DNA of 64,000 nt from Symbiodinium natans (lineage: Eukaryota; Sar; Dinophyceae; Suessiales; Symbiodiniaceae): NCBI GenBank assembly GCA_905221605.1, contig CAJNDS010001480.1, forward strand, positions 459,001-523,000. Reading direction: 5' to 3'. The first letter of the stretch is position 1. Each line of letters starts with the position of its first letter. A program made the position numbers and the translations under genes. This document shows positions 22,630 through 33,609 of the stretch, one piece after another. The notes under the pieces are model-generated. The model searched no databases, had not been told where the DNA came from, and saw nothing but the letters and a program-made list of their open reading frames with translations.

Positions 22630-25600
22630 AAAAGCTGTGGCCTGCCCCAAAGCAGGACGACGTGGAGCGAGCTCAGGACGAACTACAGGAGTGGAGTGCT
22701 CGCGATCCCGAAGTACCTGAAACTCAGAAGGGTTTAGGGTTTAGGGTTCAGCATTTCAAGTCCAAGCATTCACTAGTCAAAAAACTACTCCAGAAAATCC
22801 CCACCCGCCCAAAGAACCCCACAACATTAAGAACATATTTCACTTATGGCACGACCTTGCCCAGTAAAAATGACCTTGCCCAGTAAACAAAATGACCTTG
22901 CCCAGTAAACAAAATGACCTTGCCCAGTCAAAAAATGACCTTGCCCAGTAAACAAAATGACCTTGCCCAGTAAAAAAATGACCGTGCCCAGTAAAGAAAT
23001 GGACCTTGCCCAGCAAAAAAATGGACCTTGCCCAGCAAAATGTTTACTGGGCAAGGTCATTTTTACTGGGCTTACTGGGCAAGGTCGTTTTGTTTTTTGG
23101 ACCGAACGACCTTGCCCTGTAAAAAATGACCTTGCCCAGTAAAAAATGACCTTGCCCAGTAAAAAAATGACTCATTAACATTTAAATTATTTATGAAAGA
23201 GAGGTTTAGGGTTTAGGTTTAGGGTTTGGGGCTCGAACGCAAGTGCCACTGGTGGGTACTCCCAACCAAGAGGACCTTTTTTTAGGGGGTGGGGGGTGGG
23301 GCGGAGGGGGAGGGAAGGGGGGGAGGGAGGGAAGGGGGGGAGGGAGGCAGGGGGGCAGGGGGGAGGTGGGGGGAGGGGGGAAGTTTCGATACAAAGTTCT
23401 TTTCTGTGGGATATGTGGGACCTACAAGCGGGCATTGCATGCCCCTTCTCTTCATAGACTCATCGCTGTTGAAGGCACCCCCCCTGTCGCCCGCCTCTCA
23501 CCGGGAAAAGCTAAACATAAAACATGAAACCCTAGCTAAGACTCCCAGACCCCTGAAGTCTACAGCCCCACTACGTGGACACATTCTTCCTCGCATGTCA
23601 GCAGGAGATGGCGCGCAAGAGTCCCTATCTGCGCATCCTCCTGCACCCTGCCTGGCTGGTTTAGTCGTTCTGTTTTTTTGGAGGGTTTGTTGAGCTTTTG
23701 GAGTTTACTCACCTCCCCGTAATATAAAAACCCCCTACCCCCTAATACCAAAAACCCCCCAACATACCATAATATACCTATGATGGGGGGTATTTAATAT
23801 TAGGGGGTAGGGGGGGGGGGGGGTTAATATTAGGGGGAGGGGATTAGGGCCTAAACCCTAAACCCTATAAACCCTATAAACCCTATAAACCCTATAAACC
23901 CTATAAACCCTATAAACCCTAAACCCTAAACCCTAAACTTTTGGAGTTTTGGGCCTCTTGCTGTTCAGGGTTTAAGGCTGGGTTAGGGTTTGGGGTTTCG
24001 GGTTTCCAGTTTGAGGCCATGTACGGTGCTTCTGTGGTTCAGAGGAGTGAGTGTAAGGGTTTAGGGTTTAGGGTTTAGGGTTTAGGGTTTAGGGTTTAGG
24101 GTTTAGGGTTTAGGGTTTTGCGTGGTGACATCGTCGAGGCTTTAAATATTGTGTTGTGGCTTAGGGTTTATCGTGTTTGGAGTCCTAAACGCCCTTCTCT
24201 TAAGAGCCCAAAACCTACTTTCTTGTGGGTTTAGGGTTTACGGTTTAGTCTCAGACTCCGAAAGAGGGGCATTCTTAGAATCGCCTACAAAAATGCATGC
24301 TTTGGATTTCTAAGGTAAACCCTAGGCTCCCAGACCCTAGACCGACCCTAGACCCTGGACCGTAAACCATAAAGGGTTTGGGTTTAGGGTTTAGGGTTTA
24401 GGGTTTAGGGTTTAGGGTTCAGGGTTCAGGGTTCAGGGTTCAGGGTTCAGGGTTCAGGGTTCAGGGTTCAGGGTTCAGGGTTCAGGGTTTAGGGTTTAGG
24501 GTTTAGGGTTTAAACGCTGAACCCTAGGAGTTTACGCAAAGAGGGGATCCCTATAATAGACCCCCAAATGCAAGGATTCGCGTATCATAAGGACCCCAGT
24601 ACTATAGCCCCCTTAAGAACTGTCTGTTTCATTTAATTGCATTAAAACCGATAACATTTACAGATATTATTCTTATTCAGGTTCTAAGGGGAGTATAGAG
24701 TAAGGTACCCCGAATTTCGGGGTCTCAGATGCAAAGGGACCCAGTCCACTCTTGCCCCATAAAATTCTCGCCATAAAAGTGAGGCCAGAAAGGAGCCGTT
24801 TAGGATTTAGGGTTTAGGGTTTAGGGTTTAGGGTTTAGGGTTCAGGGTTCAGGGTTAAGGGTTTAGGGTGTAGGGTTTGGGTCTTCAAGCTACCCAAGAC
24901 GGCCTCAGGCATGGGATTCTCAATGCACCCGCAGAACCAGCCACACAGCTCGCTTCAGCTTTTGCCTTGTTAATAGGGTGTAGGGTTTAGGGTTTAGGGT
25001 TTAGGGTTTAGGTTTAGGGTTTTGGGTTTTGGGTTCTGGGTTTTGGGTTTTGGGTTTTGGGTTTAGGGCCAAAGTTGAGGGTTTAGGGTTAAGGGCTTGG
25101 GGTTGAAGGGTGTGTTGACTTGGGCGGCCTCCGGTTGTTGCAGGGAATCTAGAAAAGGGTTTAGGGTTTAGGCCTAGGGTTTAGGGTTTAGGGTTAGGGT
25201 TTAGGGTTTAGGGTCTAGGGTCTAGGGTCTAGGGCCTAGGGCCTAGGCTTTAGGGTTTAGGGTTTAGGGTTTAGGCCTAGGGTTTAGGGTTTAGGGTTTA
25301 GGCCTAGGGTTTAGGGAGCCTATCCCGAATGTTGGCTTTTAGGGTTTAGGGTTTAGGGTTTAGGGTTTAGGGTTTAGGGCTTAGGGCTTAGGGCCTGTAG
25401 GGTGTGGGGTTTGTGGCTTCTAGGGTTTTAGGGTTTAGGGCTTGGGGCGCTACTAGGCTACCAAGAACCCTAAGCCTTTAACGCCTACACCGGCCCGCAA
25501 CCCTAAACCCTACTATGTTTGGGGAGCTGCAGTCGAGAAGGAGGATGCCCATTTCACATCTCAAACACCACTCCCTGAACCCTAAACCCTAAGCCCTAAA

Positions 25601-25831
25601 CCCTAAACCCTGCACTTTATCTGAGCATCCAGGCCCCCGTAGCCCCAAGTGCTGATCCCTCAGCTTTGCGTCTGAGGATTTCCGGGTTTAGGATTTCCAG
25701 GTTTAGGGTTTAGGGTTTAGGGTTTAGGGTTTAGGGTCCGAGCCCAGGCTCTGATTACCACGAATGCCGCAGGCCCCGTCTCGGGCACTGGTGTGTGGGC
25801 TCTGAGTCAGAAGCTTCTGGGGCGTCGGGAG
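22630..25831 (+). CDS. Unrecognised protein, partial multi-exon model
   Basis: Candidate exons: 22630-22731 (KLWPAPKQDDVERAQDELQE...), 23602-23658 (QEMARKSPYLRILLHPAWL), 24010-24046 (FEAMYGASVVQR, canonical GTGAGT donor), about 24898-24967, about 25515-25568, 25632-25684 (APVAPSADPSALRLRISG) and 25748-25831 (TTNAAGPVSGTGVWALSQK). Several show no in-frame alternative, but phases do not close everywhere, so exons are missing or some donors are GA/GC. No domain is recognised. The ELQ...MARKSPY segment resembles ELQAMAKKHPYM in the gene at 59192, suggesting paralogous pieces. The gene may continue past the LINE remnant to the exons ending at 28264. Confidence 0.45.
22851..23167. repeat. Tandem GACCTTGCCCAGTAAA repeats with internal inverted copies
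   Basis: About twelve forward units of 19-24 bp flank two inverted units at 23040-23090 (TTTACTGGGCAAGGTC). The array can fold into a large hairpin. It sits in an intron. Confidence 0.93.
23280..23385. repeat. G/A-rich low-complexity tract
   Basis: GGGGGAGGGAGG-type sequence with no coding signal; poly-Gly and poly-Pro frames are artefacts. Confidence 0.8.
23865..23915. repeat. 9-bp telomere-variant array (CCCTATAAA)
   Basis: About six perfect copies of CCCTATAAA merge into normal CCCTAAA at 23917, suggesting homogenisation of an inserted dinucleotide. Confidence 0.85.
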
Positions 25832-26189
25832 GTTTAGGGTTTAGGGTTTAGGGTTCAGGGTTTAGGGTTTAGGATTTAGGGTTTAGGGTTTAGGGCTACT
25901 GGGACCCGGAGTAGGCCATTATTTCCCGTCCACTCCCTTAGATCCAGGAAGGGCGCCCTTTTTGTTCCTAGGTTACTCCTGGGTCTTGTCTTGCTATTGG
26001 TGTTTAGGGTTTAGGGTTTAAGTTTCCCTAGGGCTCCAAGAAAGCAAATAATGCCTACATTGGGTCCAAAGTCTATGATTGATACCTACTTTGGGCTATT
26101 TGGAGCCTGAGGGTATCTGGTCACTTCTCTAAAGTACGGTCCTCCTTGGGGTCCTCACTATAAAGAGAAGGCGGCCCCTCGCATTTAGC

Positions 26190-26360
26190 TTATCCGACCA
26201 TATATAAACACATATGTATACGTATATGTATATATATAACATATATATATATACACACATAAACAGAGATGTATATGTAAGTATATATATATACACATGT
26301 ATGTGTGTATACATGTCATACATGATGTATGCTTTTGTATTTACCCACACACACACACAA
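26190..26360. repeat. AT/GT-rich microsatellite
   Basis: Runs of TATATA, ATGTATA and CACACA. It precedes the telomeric tract and LINE remnant. No gene is supported. Confidence 0.85.
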
Positions 26361-26487
26361 CCTTCGGCAAAGGATAAGGCCCGAAGTGGGGGTTTGTAAG
26401 CCCCTAGGGTTTAGGGTTTAGGGTTTAGGGTTTAGGGTTTAGGGTTTAGGGTTTAGGGTTTAGGGTTTAGGGTTTAGGGTTTAGGGT

Positions 26488-27235
26488 TTATGGGTTTAGG
26501 CTTTCTTTGTTTGACTTGTGCATCTCGCCAACGGAAATGCATAATTCACACCATGTATACCTTCTTGAGATGTGAATTTGGAAAAACGCGTCTTTTCGAT
26601 GTGTTGGGAGACGCTTCCAAGCACAGTTTTTGCAAAGGCAGATGTCAAACTGTTCATCCAAAATTGGAAACGTGCCTGTGTTATACCAGCAATCAGTGCA
26701 AAAGAGCGCCTTTGGCAACAGGAGGCTCGCAGCAAGTGGCCTAGGAACCCTGCCGCCGAGCTGCGACAAGCCCTGAGCCTCACAAGGGGCACGCTTTGGA
26801 CGCCCAGACTGGCTAGGGCCTGCAAAGCTTGGTTCCTGGCACTCTTGACCGGTAGGATTTTCCTAGGGGGGTGGCATAGAGGAGACACACGACCGGACTC
26901 GGACCAGCGCTGCTGGCTCTGCGAGAGCCGAGTGGCAGACCTCTGCGACCACCTGGAGTCGCAATGCGAAGTGGTGGAGAGGGTGACTGCCTCGGCGGGG
27001 TTGCAGCGTCCAGGTCTTTTCTCATTGCCCGAGGACGCACCGCGTCTTAGGAGGCGCATTGAAACCTTGGACTGCATCATGACCGCCAAACAGGACTAAA
27101 AGACCGAATGGCCACTGCGTTGTGTTCGTGCCATCGTGCAGGCCCTGAGACCCTGCGGGGTAGTGGCACTCACGTGGCACCAATTTGATCCGCCCCAGGA
27201 TCCCTCAGATTTGAATTTGAATTTGAATTTGGGGA
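26488..27235 (+). pseudogene. 3' remnant of a non-LTR retrotransposon (RT C-terminal part)
   Basis: Frame 26572-27099 (175 codons) ends with a cysteine/histidine cluster CWLCESRVADLCDHLESQC, the kind of C-terminal zinc-binding segment found after reverse transcriptase in non-LTR elements. The frame upstream of 26572 is broken. The RT core itself is absent, so this is 5'-truncated. The 5' edge is a TTTAGGG array (26405-26487). Downstream at 27208-27231 is a short tandem repeat (GATTTGAATTTGAATTTG), as often ends LINEs. It interrupts or separates two gene pieces on the same strand. Confidence 0.6.
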
Positions 27236-27556
27236 TACGGCTTGGCGGCTTCATGGTTTAGGATCAAGGTTTCGGGTTTAGGGTTCAGGGTTGAGGGTTT
27301 TTGGCATGGACGCTCTGAGCAATGGCTGCCCTGGTAACATTGATCATTGGTTTCGTCTAGGTGAACGCTTAGTTTTTACACATGCCCCTAAACTCTAAAC
27401 CCTAAACCCTACACCCTAAACCCTAAACCCTAAACCCGAAGCACATGTTAAACATAATCCTGGCATAACCAGCCCTGATTGCAAATGAGAGCCGTGCAGG
27501 GTTGAAATTAGAGCTTCGAAGCTTCTATACCTCCCCAAGATGGCGCGACGTCTCCA

Positions 27557-27675
27557 CCCAGACCCCTGGGAAGATCCGAAAAGTGGATCTTCTTAAGGGT
27601 TCCTAAGCATCACCCAGTAGTGTGCAGGGTGCTGTTAGGGGGGTTCTACTTTTTGGATCCTCCCAGGGGTCTGGG
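27557..27675. mobile_element. 119-bp inverted-repeat element, family G
   Basis: CCCAGACCCCTGGGAAGATCC and GGATCCTCCCAGGGGTCTGGG are inverted ends with a short non-repetitive centre. Only one copy was seen in the window. Confidence 0.75.
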
Positions 27676-27879
27676 CATAGAAGGACGGTCAAAAGGGACC
27701 GCTCATCTCCGGAAGTTTCTGGAACCTTGCACATGTAGGGAGAAAATGCCCCAGAGCAAAGGGGCCTAAGACAAGCGTCATGCTCGTCTGGCGTTCGGGT
27801 TTAGGGGTTAGGGGTTAGGGTTTAGGATTAGGGTTAAGGGTTAAGGGTTTAAGGTTTGAGGTTTAGGGTCCCTTTCAAG

Positions 27880-28264
27880 AGAGAGAACAAGCGAACAAGA
27901 AGAAGAATCCCAACAGTTTCTTGGGGGGGGGTGGGGGCAATCTTCTTTCACCACAGGAGCGGTGCTACGTGTACCCGGGCCACAGCCGCCACCTCGGCAA
28001 CTGGGTAGCCCAGTGGTGCCCTTTTTCCTTTTTTGGGGGGTTCAAGGTTGCTTCCTAAAGTAGCCAACCCCAAAAAAGGGTGCCCTTATTATAATATGGT
28101 TACTGGGCTACCCTAAACCCTAAACCCTAAACACTAAACTCTAAACCCTAAACCCTAAACCCTAAACCCTGAGGCAATCGGGGCATTTCATGGATGACTT
28201 CTTTGGTGAGCTTGACGAGGAGCAGTATCCGGCTGAGCCGACGAATTACAAAGTTCGGCTGTAG
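27880..28264 (+). CDS. C-terminal exons of an unrecognised protein
   Basis: Exons 27880-27915, 27957-28015 and 28174-28264 (stop TAG). The central exon reads ERCYVYPGHSRHLGN. The last reads FMDDFFGELDEEQYPAEPT and ends NYKVRL. The last intron (28016-28173, GT-AG) is a family A element followed by CCCTAAA repeats, ending in CCCTGAG as acceptor. Removing it keeps the frame through Trp-Gln. No domain is recognised. These may be the end of the gene that begins near 22630, with the LINE remnant lying in an intron. Confidence 0.62.
28004..28112. mobile_element. Introner-like element, family A copy 3
   Basis: GGTAGCCCAGTGGTGCCCTT at the left and ATGGTTACTGGGCTACC at the right, with AAAAAAGGGTGCCCTTATT subterminally. 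It forms the first two-thirds of an intron; CCCTAAA units extend it to the acceptor. Confidence 0.9.
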
Positions 28265-28703
28265 AGTTGAGTACACTCTCGGGTTTAGGGTTTAGGGTTT
28301 AGGGTTTAGGGTTAGGGTTTAGGGTTTAGGGTTTAGGGTTTAGGGTTTAGGGTTTAGGGTTTAGGGTAGATGGGTGCGAGAATCAGCAGAGTCCGCTCAG
28401 AAGCAAGCAGTATGTTAGAGAGGACAGCCTCTGCTGAATTCTGCTTTCCCTTGCTGTGCCAGTATGCTTGCAGCTGTGTCGGGCTTACTTAGGGCGTGCT
28501 CTTCATCATTCCAAAGCCAGAAACAACCCCTAAACTAAACCCTCCGACTGTCAATGACAGCTTTGTTGGGAATGGGTGGGAGGGGAGAGAGGATGGACAG
28601 GCGCAGGGGTACCTAGCACAAACATTCGCGCCCTATACCCTAAATCCCGAAACCCTAAACTCTTAACCCTATCATCTGAGTTGGGCACATTGCAGTGTTC
28701 GTG

Positions 28704-30066
28704 ATGTCAGCCATGCCAACAGGTTCCAGCATTTGTGGTTCGGACCGCCTAGGACCCAGAGTAGGCCCTTATTCACTTCTTAGGGGTTAGGTTCCCTTAT
28801 AAGCCCGTTTAAGCCAGAGAGGGTGCCCGTTTCCCTTAGGTCTGCTCAAAGTTGTGGATCACACAAACATGTCCTTGTAGCACCCATGCATGTCTTTAGC
28901 GATATGAGAACAACGGCAAACGCCCATGGAACGGTTCATAGGGCTTATAGGGTTTATAGTGTTTCCACGGCCCATTCTCCTCAAGCAATTTACGTATCAT
29001 GGCGCCGTGGCGTATTGTTTTATCCATGTTGGTCTGAGCCTGCGAACACCCCCCGAAAACAAAGTTAGCTTCCCTATGCTTCCCTGGAAAAGCTGGCCAA
29101 TCTGCAGAAGTCACACTTGTCAAAGGACGTGGATAAGCACAAAAAGACCTCAGGTAAACCAACGCCCGATTCTGCCCTACGCCCGAAATTTGCATCAGTG
29201 TTCCTTGGGGACGAAATGCACCCTTAAAGGGTTTATGGACCACATAATTCCATAGTGAGGACCATAGCCTAGGGCATAATGTAAATCACATTAGGACTTC
29301 AATTCTCGGGGCTCACTTGGTCCCCAAGGAATCAGATAACAGCTCTGATTCCCAAACCCTAAACCCCTAACCCTAACCCTAAACCCTAAACCCTAAACCC
29401 TAAACCCTGTGAATCAGAATTCGTGTTCAATACCCGCCCTTCAGCTGCCGCGGATCGAACGCGTCGTTGCACCCTCGCCTTCGCAAGAGGTAAGGGCACT
29501 CGCATCGAAGATGCCCCCTTTATTCGTGTCCGAAAGGGTCCAACCACTTGCTATCCCTAAACCCTAAACCCTAAACCCTAAACCCTAAATAACCCTAAAC
29601 CTTAAACCCTACACCCTACACCCTACACCCTAAACCCTAAACCCTAGGCCTAGCCCCCTACGTTGTAGGGCGGCGCTTAAGCCCTTTGACCTCGATGGCA
29701 CAAGCCGACCCAGGTCGCTCACCCGCCTCCACGTCGGTAGCGCCCACGATGATGGGCCCGGTACCGGAACACGTTCTCCTGAGGACCAATACTGGTCCCA
29801 GAAAAAAAAACCCTAAACCCCACCCCCCTGTTCTGGCCTTTTTGGGGGGGGTACCCCAAGGCCCCCAGGCCAGGAGGACCTCACCGCAGCCTGGCAAACC
29901 TCTGATGCTGGCTTTTCTCCCCCCCCCCCCCCCCCCCCTGACCTTTCTGGGCCCCTCACCCCTGGCCCTGGCAGCGCCCTCCTCCCTACCCGCCGACCCC
30001 GAGCCTCTATATTACGTTCGAGACCTTGCTGGCACCCTTGACTCTCGGATTCAACCAACATCATGA
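28704..30066 (+). CDS. Small unrecognised protein, six phase-consistent exons
   Basis: ATG at 28704 follows an AG at 28695. Exons 28704-28760, 29093-29153, 29445-29489, 29705-29760, 29874-29910 and 29975-30066 (TGA) carry one frame across five introns. Donors are GTAGGC, GTAAAC, GTAAGG, GTACCG and one GC. Pieces read MSAMPTGSSICGSDRLGPR, LANLQKSHLSKDVDKHKKTS, then Ala/Pro-rich sequence, ending YYVRDLAGTLDSRIQPTS. It is basic at the start and Pro-rich later, with no domain or membrane segment. Two exons are open in a second frame, so the middle of the protein is less certain than the ends. Confidence 0.62.
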
Positions 30067-30181
30067 AACTGAATAAGTTTTGAAAAGTGGACTGTTGTCT
30101 GAGTTTAGGCCTAAACCCTAAAAGGAATAGGTTTAGGTGGCTTTGCCGCCTTGGATGGCGTGGGGTGGGAGAAAGTGTTCG

Positions 30182-31626
30182 ATGGCCCTCCACAATCGGG
30201 CCAAAGCTGCTCTTCGGCACCTCACGAAGCTTTCGAGCTTGTTCCGAAACCTAACCTTCACAGCATCTACGCCCTATCACAGCAAACCCTAAACCCTCAA
30301 CCCTAAGCCCTGCAATGCCTCCGTAGACCCTCTTATATAGCCCTATCAGAGCCGTGGGGGCCCCTTTAAACTTACCAGGGCCCCGCCGGTCAGTCCAAAG
30401 GTTCACCACAAGGGGTGTGGAGTCTAGGGTTTAGGGTTTAGGGTTTAGGGTTTAGGGTTTAGGGTTTAGGGTTTAGGGTTTAGGGTTTCGAGTTTAGGGT
30501 TTAGGGTTCAAGGTTTAGGGTTTAGGGTTTTAGGGTTTTAGGGTTAGGGTTTAGGGAATGCCCTCGTTGAGGGTTTAGGTTTTTTACACAGGACTCCTTT
30601 GGAACGACAACCACAACTGACGGTATCTGCGAAGCAGCTCGCCAATCGGCCTATCCACCATGGCCTTACTAGGTTGGTTACCTTACCTAGGTTGGTTTTG
30701 GGTTTAGGGTTTAGGGTTCAGGGTTTAGGGTTTTTCGCTTATTTGGCTTTATAAGGGACCCTATCTATAAATATTATCCAAAGGCTGTAACGGCCAACCC
30801 AGCTTAGTTTCTTCTAGTCACAGCAAACCAAGGTGTAGGGCTTAGAGTTTAGGCTTTAGGGCTTACTGTTGGTGCTTAGGAGGTTGCCGAAACCCTAGAC
30901 CCTAAACCCTAAACCCTACAGCCTAAACCCTAAACCCTAAACCCTACATGAAGCTCTAAAGCCAACAAGCGCTTCTAAATTGTGGTCAGGTCACACCTGT
31001 TGCAGCGAGAGCAACCCTAGACCCAAGCCCTGAAAGGCAGTTGGGAGCCCCAACTCCTACAACCACAAATAGTGGCTAGGGTTTAGGGTTTAGGGTTTAG
31101 GGTTTAGGGTTTAGGGTTTAGAGCTTAGGGCTTAGGGCTTAGGGCTTAGCGGCTTAGGGCTTCGGGTTTAGGGTTTAGGGTTTAGGGTTTAGGGTTTAGG
31201 GTTTAGGCTTGAGGGTTTAGGGTTAGGGTTTAGGGGTGTCCCCTGATGCCTCTCCGTCTCCGTCTCCGTCTCCGTCTCCGTCTCCGTCTCTGTCTCTGTC
31301 TCTGTCTCTGTCTCTGTCTCTGACTCTCTCTCTCTCTCCCTCTCTCCCTCGCTCGCTCGCTCTCTCGAAATGTAAAAAACTCAAAAAACATACATCCTTC
31401 ATTCCTGAACCCTAAACGCTGAACCCTCAGTAGCCTCAAAGGCCCCCCCCCCCCCCCCCACGCCCAACACAAACATAACGGGTTTAGGGTTTAGGGTTTA
31501 GGGTTTAGGGTTTCGGGTTTAGGGTTTAGGGTTTAGGGCAACACATGGTTTAGGGTTTCAGAGCCGGTTTTGCTCATGCCGCAGAAAGCTCCCGACACCC
31601 CGAAGGCTCCTGATTGCGGAGCCTGA
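30182..31626 (+). CDS. Weakly supported small gene(s)
   Basis: ATG at 30182 opens MALHNRAKAALRHLTKLSSL. A 21-bp exon may lie near 30406. Exon 30592-30672 is open in two frames, either ending at a TAG or reading TPLERQPQLTVSAKQLANR into a GT donor at 30673. Exon 31562 onward gives short C-terminal ends with a stop at 31613 or 31626. Composition and splice signals argue that this is coding, but I cannot choose a single chain. Confidence 0.33.
31240..31360. repeat. Pyrimidine microsatellite (CGTCTC / TGTCTC / CTCT)
   Basis: CCGTCT hexamers grade into TCTGTC, then CTCTCT and GCTC. Arg-rich frames on the reverse strand are artefacts. Confidence 0.9.
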
Positions 31627-31925
31627 ATGTTAGACCCTAGGGTTTAGGGTTTAGGGTTTAGGGAACCCCTACACCCTAAAGCCAAAATTGCAACCGTGAG
31701 TCTTAGGGATACTTGGGAATAGTGTTTGCATCTTGGAGTTACTGTAGTTCCTTAGAACCAGCTGCTAATGTCATTCTGGGGTTCCAAGTTCAGCATAGGT
31801 CTAAGGGTAGTTGAATGGTCCTTATGCTGGTTCCTTGTAAAAGGGGAAGGCCACTACCCTAAGCCCTAAACCCAAACCCGAAACCCTAAACCCTAAACCC
31901 CATATATGCCCTGTAACACCCACAG

Positions 31926-33072
31926 GGCCCAGACATCAGAACCTTTTCAGGGCGGTAAGGGACCATACGAAGAAGGGCCCAGAAAACTACCCCTAAAGGT
32001 CCGTGACCCTAAACCCTAAACCCTAAAGCCTAAAGCCTAAACCCTAAACCCTAAACCCTAAACCCCAAACCCTAAACCCTAAACCCTAAACCCTAAACCC
32101 TACTCTTAGACATAGGAGTCCGACGTTGGCAGAGCTAGCGACCAGACTTTGGTACTCGCAGATGTTGATGCTTGCGCTGAGCGCAGCATAGCTCCCAAAA
32201 GCCTGAAACTCCTGGTAGCCCAATGGCACCCCCTAAACCCTAAACTCGAAACCCTAAACCCTAAACCCTAAACCCTAAACCCTAAACCCTAAACCCTAAA
32301 CCCTTAAGGTTTGGGCTGAAGGTTCCCTACAGAACCCAAAACCCTAACCCCTAAACCCCCAAAAGGCTGCCCCTACTACGATATGGTTACTGGGCTGCCA
32401 AGCACTGGTTCGTGGGAGGGAGTGAGGGAATCAGCTACCTTCTGGAATCCCTTGAACGTTTTTTTGCGGGGGGGGGGGGGGGGGGATATGAGGTGCCTCG
32501 TTTTTTCCACTCGCTACTACGAACCAGTAGGTTGTTCCGTGGACCAAACGAACGAGCTCGTCCGCATACTTTCTTCGGGGATTAACGGAAGAGGGTACAT
32601 GAAAGGATCCCAGTTTTCAGTAGTCAGGTGAGTAGATGATAATCGTTGGGGCCTAAACCCTATAGATCCTAAACTTTAAGCCCCCGACCCCAAACCCCAC
32701 ACCCCAAATCCGAGCCTTGAGATTGGCCACCCCAGCCCCAAAGTATCTTTCTCAAGCCATTAAGGCTTTCCCCTTAAACGCTATAAACTCTATAAACCCT
32801 ACGAAATATCTAAGAAGTCCTGTAAACCCTATAAACCCTACAGAAGCCCTCCCATAAGCGCTACAAGCTCTACAAACCCTATAAACCCTATAAGCCCTAA
32901 TAAGCCGTAGACCGGAATGTAGGGTTTAGTGTTTAGGTTCAGGGTTCAGGGTTCCGGGTTCCGGGTTTAGGGTTTAGGGTTGAGGATTTAGGGTGACATC
33001 CTGAATTCCAATTTTGCAAGTAAGCACGAGGTCATTTTGTGTCCAGCGCGAGGTCATCCTCCTAAGCTGGGC
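31926..33072 (+). CDS. Unrecognised protein, four to five exons
   Basis: Exons 31926-31954 (GTAAGG donor), 32116-32214, 32403-32457 and 32528-32627 (GTGAGT donor) stay in frame. A possible last exon near 33051 ends in a stop at about 33072. Pieces read ESDVGRASDQTLVLADVDA, HWFVGGSEGISYLLESLE and CSVDQTNELVRILSSGINGR. The intron 32215-32402 is a whole family A element with telomeric repeats inside, and its removal keeps the frame (KLL|HWF). The start codon was not found. No domain is recognised. An alternative frame of exon 2 meets a stop before the donor. Confidence 0.52.
32213..32401. mobile_element. Introner-like element, family A copy 4, with CCCTAAA tract inside
   Basis: GGTAGCCCAATGGCACCCC at the left and ATGGTTACTGGGCTGCC at the right. 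A CCCTAAA array (32231-32304) lies near the left arm, in the opposite orientation to the insertion in copy 2. The element is essentially the complete intron 32215-32402. Confidence 0.88.
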
Positions 33073-33194
33073 TGTGATCCTATAGTCTGCCCCGTTCTTA
33101 AACTCTGAACCCTAGCCCTAAACCCTAAACCCTAAAGCCCCAAACCCCGAAGGGCTGGACGCCTCAGTTGAATGATCGTTTTGGTCGAAGTCAG

Positions 33195-33230
33195 TCGACC
33201 CTAGCCGACAGACAAGCTGACAGACACCAG
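33195..33230 (+). CDS. Isolated candidate exon
   Basis: AG at 33194, then an open 36-bp stretch STLADRQADRHQ, then a GT donor. It could not be phased with its neighbours. Confidence 0.35.
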
Positions 33231-33609
33231 GTCTCCAATTGCTGATTGTAGGGGGTTATTAGGGTTTGGGGTTTAGGGTTTAGGCTTTAGGGTTTAGGGT
33301 CTACACCCTAAACCTTAACACGGGGTCCGTTTTCCGAGGCTGACCTGGTGATCTGCAGTTCGCTCAACTGTGTTTAGTGTTTTGCAACCAGTAGAGTTGC
33401 CTCTCGCTTGTCCAGCCACTCGCTCTCTCGGCCCAAGTCCCTAATGTAGGGGTCGGAATGAATATGGATCGTATTCCCGTAGGGTCCCACCACAATAACC
33501 CCCAAAACCCTGTTTTAATCGTTAAGGCCGATTCAGGCCCCTATGTTACACCCTGAACCCGGAACCTTTGCGCCCTGCACCCTGAGCCGGTTTGTTCGCT
33601 GAGATTACG

